A stretch of 64,000 nucleotides of DNA from G963662655 sp963665015. Its GTDB lineage: Bacteria > Cloacimonadota > Cloacimonadia > Cloacimonadales > JAIOQZ01. The stretch's first letter is position 1; the number at the start of each line of letters is the position of its first letter. Positions 59,258 to 64,000 of this stretch are shown in pieces. Under the pieces are notes generated by a model. That model had not been told where the DNA came from. It saw only the letters and a program-made list of their open reading frames with translations, and did not search any database. A program made the position numbers and the translations under genes. The stretch lies in the NCBI GenBank assembly GCA_963665015.2, contig CAXXSY010000004.1, positions 1,116,001-1,180,000 of the forward strand. Reading direction: 5' to 3'.

Positions 59258-60133
59258 ATGCTGCAAGGATCGTATGTAGCGCTGGTCACGCCTTTCAAGA
59301 AGGGCGCTGTCGATTACAACGCACTCGAGAACCTCATCGATTTTCATCTGAAAAGCGGTACCCACGGTATCCTTTTGAACGGGACCACGGGCGAATCTCC
59401 CGCGCTGGCGGGGGACGAGAAAGACCGCATGATCCGGTTCTGCGTACAGCGGATCAATGGACGCGTTCCCGTCATGCTGGGAACCGGGACCAACAATCTT
59501 GGGCATTCCATCTCGGCGACCGCGCGTGCGAAGGACTACGGCGTGCAGTACGCGCTGGTGATCACGCCCTACTACAACAAGCCCAATCAGGAGGGTCTCT
59601 ACCGCTTCTTCAAGGCGGTACACGACCAGTCCGACATCCCCATCGTGATCTACAACGTGCCCGGCAGAACCGGCGTGAACATCGCGACGGAGACGATCCT
59701 GCGTCTGGCGAAGGATTGTCCGCGCATCGTCGGTCTGAAAGCGGCGAGCGGCGATCTGGTGAAGGCTTCCATCGTCGCGCGCGACGCGGGTGAGGATTTC
59801 TCCGTGATGTCGGGTGAGGACGCGCTCAACATGCCGCTCATGGCGTGCGGCGCGAAGGGCGTTATCTCGGTCACGGCGAACGTGATGCCACAGAGCGTGA
59901 GCCGGATGGCGGAGGCGTGCGCCAACGGAGATTTTGCGACGGCTCTGAAGCTGCATCGGGAGCTGATCGAAATCAACGCTGCGATGTTCTACGAGACGAA
60001 TCCGATACCGGTCAAGACCGCGCTGGCGATGATGGGAATGATCGAAGATGAAATCAGGCTACCCCTGGCTCCGATGTCCGAAGCAAATCGAGACAGGCTG
60101 AAAAAGGTACTCGAAGACTATAAACTGATCTAA
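59258..60133 (+). CDS. dapA: 4-hydroxy-tetrahydrodipicolinate synthase
   Basis: A 291-residue TIM-barrel enzyme condensing aspartate semialdehyde and pyruvate, the lysine/diaminopimelate branch point. GILLNGTTGESPAL (Thr-Thr), VITPYYNKPNQEGLYRFF, IVIYNVPGRTGVNI with the catalytic Tyr, and IVGLKAASGDL with the Schiff-base Lys are present. Preceded by AAGGAGG. The aspartokinase gene is at 13349, so the lysine pathway genes are scattered. Confidence 0.94.
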   Translation: MLQGSYVALVTPFKKGAVDYNALENLIDFHLKSGTHGILLNGTTGESPALAGDEKDRMIRFCVQRINGRVPVMLGTGTNNLGHSISATARAKDYGVQYALVITPYYNKPNQEGLYRFFKAVHDQSDIPIVIYNVPGRTGVNIATETILRLAKDCPRIVGLKAASGDLVKASIVARDAGEDFSVMSGEDALNMPLMACGAKGVISVTANVMPQSVSRMAEACANGDFATALKLHRELIEINAAMFYETNPIPVKTALAMMGMIEDEIRLPLAPMSEANRDRLKKVLEDYKLI

Positions 60134-60146
60134 AGAAGAAGAAAAA

Positions 60147-60524
60147 ATGGCGCGACGTTTTCACAACGACAAGACAAGCATCATATGCCCTCGAACAAGG
60201 CGTTTCGAGAGCATCTTCGTCTGCGCCGTCAATTGCCGCAAGAAGTGTCATATTTATAAATCCAATGTCGATATCAAAGCTTTGCTTGACTTTGTTGAAA
60301 ACCATCCCGAATATGAACTCGCAGGAGAAATTATGGCAACGAAGAAGGTTGAAACGACCAGGAAGGAGAAGTTGTACTGGGTCGTGGAAGACGACAACCG
60401 GTTCACGGAAGTGAAAGAATCCGAACTCATGAACAACCCGGTCGAGTATCTCAAGAAGAAAATCTGGGATTGTCCGCCCAATCAGTACGAGCTGGTGATC
60501 TCGCTCAAGAAAAAGAAGAAATAA
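60147..60524 (+). CDS. Small Cys-containing, Lys-rich protein of unknown function
   Basis: A 125-residue ORF. Residues 14-34 hold four cysteines (IICPRTRR, VCAVNCRKKC) that could bind a metal. Residues 63-125 are charged and end in five lysines. An internal ATG at 60333 has a strong AGGAG site six bases upstream, so a 63-residue product, MATKKVETTRKEK onward, might be the main or an additional protein. The poly-Lys end suggests nucleic-acid or ribosome contact, but nothing is recognised. It follows dapA by 13 bp. Confidence 0.55.
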   Translation: MARRFHNDKTSIICPRTRRFESIFVCAVNCRKKCHIYKSNVDIKALLDFVENHPEYELAGEIMATKKVETTRKEKLYWVVEDDNRFTEVKESELMNNPVEYLKKKIWDCPPNQYELVISLKKKKK

Positions 60525-60535
60525 CGGGAGTTATT

Positions 60536-60868
60536 ATGAAAAAGTCCATCACGATTGCGCTGCTGGCATTTTTGCTTCTTCAGATCGGCGGTCTCATGGC
60601 GGTCGCTGCCGCGAGTCCGAAAGGCGAGGAAGACGTCGGTAAGCTTTATACGCTCAGCGGTAAACTGTTGAAGGAAAAAGACACGTGGCTTCTGCAATTG
60701 CCCAACAAGGCGAGGCTCGAACTGTCGCTTCCCAACGATGAATATATGCTGGAAGAGTACGATCTGAAGCTGGTCAAGTTCGATTTCATAGAAGTCACGG
60801 GATACTACGACGAGAACCTGTTTGTCGTGTCCATCGTGGTAAAGGACGGAACCGCCTACGAATTTTAG
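60536..60868 (+). CDS. Small exported protein of unknown function
   Basis: A 110-residue protein: signal peptide MKKSITIALLAFLLLQIGGL with cleavage near MAVAAA, then a compact beta-rich domain (KLYTLSGKLLKEKDTWLLQL, KLVKFDFIEVTGYY, VVSIVVKDGTAYEF) resembling a small OB- or SH3-like barrel. The ATG at 60536 follows GGGAG; the longer ORF start at 60470 overlaps the previous gene. Probably periplasmic. Not recognised. Confidence 0.65.
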   Translation: MKKSITIALLAFLLLQIGGLMAVAAASPKGEEDVGKLYTLSGKLLKEKDTWLLQLPNKARLELSLPNDEYMLEEYDLKLVKFDFIEVTGYYDENLFVVSIVVKDGTAYEF

Positions 60869-60892
60869 GGGTGTGACCGAAGCGGCTGATCG

Positions 60893-62326
60893 ATGGACTA
60901 CGTTTATTTACGACAGTGGGTCGAAGAACAGGACTTTTGGCAGTCGAAGCCGCTTCTGAGTGACATCCGACGGTTCGAAGACCAGTATCTCCTGACCTTC
61001 TCGAAGGCTAAGAGGGACTTGCAGATATCGCTTTTCTCCGGCAATCCGTTCTGCTTCACGATCCGTTCGGAGAGCTTGCCGTTCAAGCCAGCAACGGAGA
61101 TCGCGCCGATTATTCATCGCTTGCAGCATTCGAGGCTGGGCGATATCACCATCAGTGAAACGGATCGCATCATCAATTTCCACTTCTTCCGCACCGCGAT
61201 CGAGGGACAGCAGGAAGAGCTTATCCTCGTCGCCGAACTGATCCCGCGTTTCACCAACCTCATCCTGGTTCAGGATGGTATCATCTTCGATTCGCTACGA
61301 CGATTCAGCTACGCCGAGAATCCGCATCGTCAGATTCTGCCCGGTGTGCCGTACGAACCACCTCCTGCCGGATTTTCGCAGCATGACACGACCGTTGATC
61401 TGACACTGATCGGTGAGAAATACTCTGATATCGACCGGTATCTACACGATTTTTATTACAAAAAGCAACTCGGCGAACGAGCCGACCGACTGAGAAACGA
61501 CATCCTCAAAGCACTCCGGCGTGACCGGAAGAAGAAAGAGCGAAAGCTCGAGAAGCAGAAAAAGGAACTCGAGCAGTCCTCGAAGCTGACGGTCTTTCTG
61601 CAGTCCGGAGAGCTGCTCAAGGCCAACTACCACGCGCTGAAGAAGGGGCTGGAGTCGGTGACGCTCATCGACTATTACGATCCGGAGCAGAAGGAGATCG
61701 AAATCGCGCTGAAACCGGAGCTCTCGCCGCAGCAGAACATCGAGCGCTACCTGAAGAAGTACCGCAAGGCGAAAACCGGTGCGAAGGTGATTCAGGAGCA
61801 GATCGAGCATACGGAGTCCGAGATCGAAGAGCTGGAGCGCTGGATATTCGACATCGAGGACGAAAGCGATTACCTCGCGCTCAGGGATTTCTCGAAAAAC
61901 GAGGTCTCGAAGCAGGATGGCAAGGCTCGACGCGCGCCCTACCGCAGGCTGAAGATTGACGACGGCTGGGAGATATTCGTCGGGCGCACATCCACCGAGA
62001 ACGACCAACTGACCACCCGCTTCGCCAAGCCCTGGGACTGGTGGTTTCACAGCCGGATTTTCAAGGGTTCGCACGTGGTCTTGCGCAACTACAAGAAGAA
62101 GGAACCTCAGCCGGAGATCGTCAACCTCGCGGCGCGCATGGCGGCTTATTACAGCAAGGCGAAGAAGTCGAGCAACGTCCCGGTGGATATGACGCAAATT
62201 CGCTACATCCGCAAGCCGCGCGGCAGTGCGCCCGGGTTCGTTACCTACACCAACCAGAAGACGCTCTACGTCGATCCGCTCAGCATACGGGATGCAGCCG
62301 CGATGGTCGATGGGGGAGCGTCGTGA
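60893..62326 (+). CDS. rqcH: RqcH/Rqc2-like NFACT ribosome quality-control protein
   Basis: A 477-residue protein with the NFACT architecture: N-terminal FpgN-like domain (residues 1-170), a helical coiled coil (185-330, RRDRKKKERKLEKQKKELEQ), and an NFACT-R domain near 360-465 (FAKPWDWWFHSRIFKGSHVV and RKPRGSAPGFVTY). RqcH binds stalled 50S subunits and adds alanine tails to nascent chains. Shorter than the 550-600 residues of the Bacillus protein. The next gene overlaps it by 4 bp (GTGA). Confidence 0.88.
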   Translation: MDYVYLRQWVEEQDFWQSKPLLSDIRRFEDQYLLTFSKAKRDLQISLFSGNPFCFTIRSESLPFKPATEIAPIIHRLQHSRLGDITISETDRIINFHFFRTAIEGQQEELILVAELIPRFTNLILVQDGIIFDSLRRFSYAENPHRQILPGVPYEPPPAGFSQHDTTVDLTLIGEKYSDIDRYLHDFYYKKQLGERADRLRNDILKALRRDRKKKERKLEKQKKELEQSSKLTVFLQSGELLKANYHALKKGLESVTLIDYYDPEQKEIEIALKPELSPQQNIERYLKKYRKAKTGAKVIQEQIEHTESEIEELERWIFDIEDESDYLALRDFSKNEVSKQDGKARRAPYRRLKIDDGWEIFVGRTSTENDQLTTRFAKPWDWWFHSRIFKGSHVVLRNYKKKEPQPEIVNLAARMAAYYSKAKKSSNVPVDMTQIRYIRKPRGSAPGFVTYTNQKTLYVDPLSIRDAAAMVDGGAS

Positions 62327-62688
62327 ACATTTTTCATTCGCACGATCGGCAGGAGTTTGTCGCCACCGACAAGACCCTGATCCGCGAGGTCTTTCATTCA
62401 CGCAATACCGGCATCGAAACGCCCTACAGCATCGCGCTGGCGTCGCTCGAAACGCATGCGGCGTCGGAGCCACACAGTCTGAGGACCTCCGACGAGGTAT
62501 ATATCATCGTGCAGGGCATGGGGCGTGTCCATGTCGCGGACGAGACGGAGGAGGTCTCCATCGGCGATATCGTGCACATCCCGAAGGGTGACTCGCAGTG
62601 GATCGAGAATATCTCCGACGAAACGCTGATCTTCTATTGCATCGTCTCTCCGCCGTGGAAGCGAGAGGATGAGAGACCCTCACCCTGA
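62323..62688 (+). CDS. Cupin domain protein
   Basis: A 121-residue single-domain cupin. The cupin signature is visible (ASEPHSLRTSDEVYIIVQG, GRVHVADETEEVSIGD, IVHIPKGDSQWIENISDE), with His-x3-7-Glu metal-binding candidates. The start is GTG 62323, with GGGGGAG just upstream and a 4-bp overlap with rqcH. The last residues ERPSP and the stop are encoded by the start of a family E repeat (CCCTCACCCTGA), so the natural C-terminus may have been replaced. Substrate unknown. Confidence 0.8.
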   Translation: MNIFHSHDRQEFVATDKTLIREVFHSRNTGIETPYSIALASLETHAASEPHSLRTSDEVYIIVQGMGRVHVADETEEVSIGDIVHIPKGDSQWIENISDETLIFYCIVSPPWKREDERPSP

Positions 62689-62983
62689 CCCTCTCCCGTA
62701 AACGGGCGAGGGAACGGGATATCTGTAGCGCTCGACCTCTGTGAATTTGCTTGCAAATTCGAATCTTCATCTGTGAATTTGCTTGCAAATTCGAATCTTC
62801 ATCTGTGAATTTGCTTGCAAATTCGAATCTTCATCTGTGAATTTGCTTGCAAATTCGAATCTTCATCTGTGAATTTGCTTGCAAATTCGAATCTTCAAAG
62901 GCGAGTATCCTTATAGCTCCTTCTCCTCCCGATACATCGGGACGGGAGAAGGCGGGGGATGAGGGTATAAGATAAGGAAACCT
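62689..62983. repeat. Composite repeat: family E, family D and five tandem 32-bp copies, family E
   Basis: 62670-62717 is family E with loop CGTAAACG; 62724-62738 is the GCTCGACCT flank of D. Then five 32-bp copies start at 62739, 62771, 62803, 62835 and 62867, each with GAATTTG-CTTG-CAAATTC and GAATCTTCAT. 62907-62966 is family E in the opposite direction, with the TCCCGATACATCGGGA palindrome in its loop. No spacers separate the 32-bp copies, so it is not a CRISPR array. Confidence 0.8.
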
Positions 62984-63661
62984 ATGAAACAATCGATCGT
63001 ACTGGTCAGCGGCGGCATGGACAGCCTGGTCACCGCCGCCATCGCGAAGCGCGACTCGGATCGTGTCTATTTTCTGCACGCCAACTACGGGCAACGCACC
63101 GAACGTAAAGAGAAAGAATTGTTCGAGAAGCTGTGCGAGCACTTTCAGCCGGGCGGCGCGAAGTCGGTGGATATCTCCTATCTGGCGGATATCGGTGGCT
63201 CGGCCCTGACCGATCCATCCATCGAGGTCAAAGATTTTTCACCCGGCGCCGATGGCATTCCCGACACCTACGTGCCGTTCCGCAACGCGCATTTGGTCTG
63301 CATCGCGGTGAGCTGGGCGGAGGTGATCGGCGTGGACAGCATCTACATCGGCGCGGTGGAAGAGGACTCCAGCGGTTACCCGGACTGCCGCGAGGAGTTT
63401 TATCGTAACCTTGGCATGGCAATCGAGTCCGGGACCAAAGATAATACGCACATCCGCATCGTGACGCCCGTGATCCACAAGACCAAGTCCGAAATCGTCA
63501 GGCTGGGCGTCGAGCTCGCGGTGCCGTTCGAACTGAGCTGGAGTTGTTATCGCGACAACGACATTGCCTGCGGAACCTGTGACAGTTGCCACCTGCGGCT
63601 GAAAGCATTCCGGGAAGCGAGTATGAAGGATCCGATAGAGTATAGGAAGCCCTCACCCTGA
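62984..63661 (+). CDS. queC: 7-cyano-7-deazaguanine synthase
   Basis: A 225-residue PP-loop ATPase making preQ0, precursor of queuosine. VLVSGGMDSLVTAAIAK (PP-loop), YIGAVEEDSSGYPDCREEFY, and the zinc-binding SCYRDNDIACGTCDSCHLRL at the C-terminal end. Its pathway partner tgt lies at 21979. AAGGAA precedes the ATG. The final residues YRKPSP and TGA come from a family E repeat, as with the cupin gene; the natural end probably lay just after EYRK. Confidence 0.94.
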   Translation: MKQSIVLVSGGMDSLVTAAIAKRDSDRVYFLHANYGQRTERKEKELFEKLCEHFQPGGAKSVDISYLADIGGSALTDPSIEVKDFSPGADGIPDTYVPFRNAHLVCIAVSWAEVIGVDSIYIGAVEEDSSGYPDCREEFYRNLGMAIESGTKDNTHIRIVTPVIHKTKSEIVRLGVELAVPFELSWSCYRDNDIACGTCDSCHLRLKAFREASMKDPIEYRKPSP

Positions 63662-63878
63662 CCACGAGAGACCCTTACCCTGTGCCTCTCAAAGTGTGAT
63701 AAGGCATAGAGACCCTCACCCTGTCCCTCTCCCGCAAGCGGGCGAGGGGACGGCAATTGGTAGATGGTCATTCTTTATAGCTCCTTCTCCTCCCGATGCA
63801 TCGGGACGGGAGAAGGCGGGGGATGAGGGTTACAATGTCTTCGTAGGCGGGGGATGAGGGTTACATAAGAGGATTCAG
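63662..63878. repeat. Family E repeat cluster
   Basis: 63649-63665, 63681-63701 and 63713-63752 are successive family E copies, the last with loop CGCAAGCG (arms CCCTCTCC/GGCGAGGGG). 63776-63832 is family E in the other orientation with TCCCGATGCATCGGGA in the loop, and 63847-63863 repeats its end (GCGGGGGATGAGGGTTAC). No gene. RBS-like AAGAGG at 63867-63872 precedes the next start. Confidence 0.7.
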
Positions 63879-64000
63879 ATGGTTAACAAGCATGTACTCA
63901 GTTTTGCACGAGATATGAGGAAGAAGCCGACGAAGGCGGAGCAGTACCTGTGGAAACACCTGAAAAACCGTTGTCTGGATGGATACAAGTTTCGCAGGCA
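63879..64000 (+). CDS. DUF559 endonuclease-like protein, 3'-truncated by window
   Basis: The first 40 codons: ARDMRKKPTKAEQYLWKHLK then GYKFRR. This is the typical N-terminus of DUF559 proteins, small restriction-endonuclease-fold proteins related to very-short-patch-repair nucleases. The rest lies beyond the right edge. DUF559 genes often sit alone near repeats or mobile regions, as here. Confidence 0.8.
   Translation, partial: MVNKHVLSFARDMRKKPTKAEQYLWKHLKNRCLDGYKFRR

Noticed and set aside
62739..62898. Regular 32-bp repeats resembling a CRISPR array
   Set aside because: Copies are directly adjacent with no spacers, and no cas genes are present.

Overview
The window reads like a chromosomal contig from a Gram-negative bacterium of the Fibrobacterota-Chlorobiota-Bacteroidota (FCB) superphylum or a close relative of the Cloacimonadota, Marinimicrobia or Latescibacterota kind. 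Five intact genes, plus the damaged gene at the left edge, end in a type IX secretion (T9SS) type A sorting domain with the PNPF motif. A PorX-like T9SS response regulator is present, and there are outer-membrane and periplasmic functions (MltC-like transglycosylase, MlaE, RseP, TonB-type domains). Strong Shine-Dalgarno sequences (AAGGAG type) precede most starts, which argues against Bacteroidota proper. No rRNA, tRNA, CRISPR array, phage or transposase was seen.

Layout. 1-1.0 kb: tail of a frameshifted T9SS-exported C45-like hydrolase. 1.5-5.9 kb (minus): gltX, GNAT, holB, a small module and an HDOD protein. 6.2-7.8 kb (plus): an AT-rich type II restriction-modification pair. 7.8-12.6 kb (minus): a six-fold TonB C-terminal-domain protein, MltC-like transglycosylase, pgk. 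13-18.4 kb (minus): CheY-like receiver, lysC, TPR protein, GAF/HD-GYP phosphodiesterase, cNMP-GGDEF cyclase, metal ABC permease. 18.6-27.4 kb (minus): porX-like gene, unknown gene, panB, tgt, rseP, MBL hydrolase, YhaM-like nuclease, PHP hydrolase. 27.4-34.2 kb (minus): T9SS protein and an alpha-glucan cluster (GH57, GT4, debranching enzyme). 34.5-46.6 kb (plus): a thiol-redox/secretion stretch with DsbD, an Omp28-like lipoprotein, TlpA-like protein, an outer-membrane barrel candidate and three T9SS proteins, two of them carrying CxxC thioredoxin-like heads, PKD and beta-helix domains. 47-53.2 kb (minus): AT-richer secreted proteins (one with a near-perfect internal duplication), a TrmB-type regulator and a tiny ORF. 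53.4-64 kb (plus): gcvH, gmk, rpoZ-like, udg, dnaB, mlaE, a solute-binding lipoprotein, trmL, dapA, two small genes, rqcH, cupin, queC and the start of a DUF559 gene.

The most unusual signal is in the spacers. They are packed with modular dispersed hairpins. Flanks are conserved between copies, while the stem arms differ from copy to copy but always stay complementary, as if stems were being exchanged with compensating changes. Several modules abut stop codons, and one appears to supply the N-terminus of a lipoprotein gene. A separate 191-bp nested palindrome is present in three tandem copies at 39.8-40.4 kb and once, diverged, at 24.5 kb.
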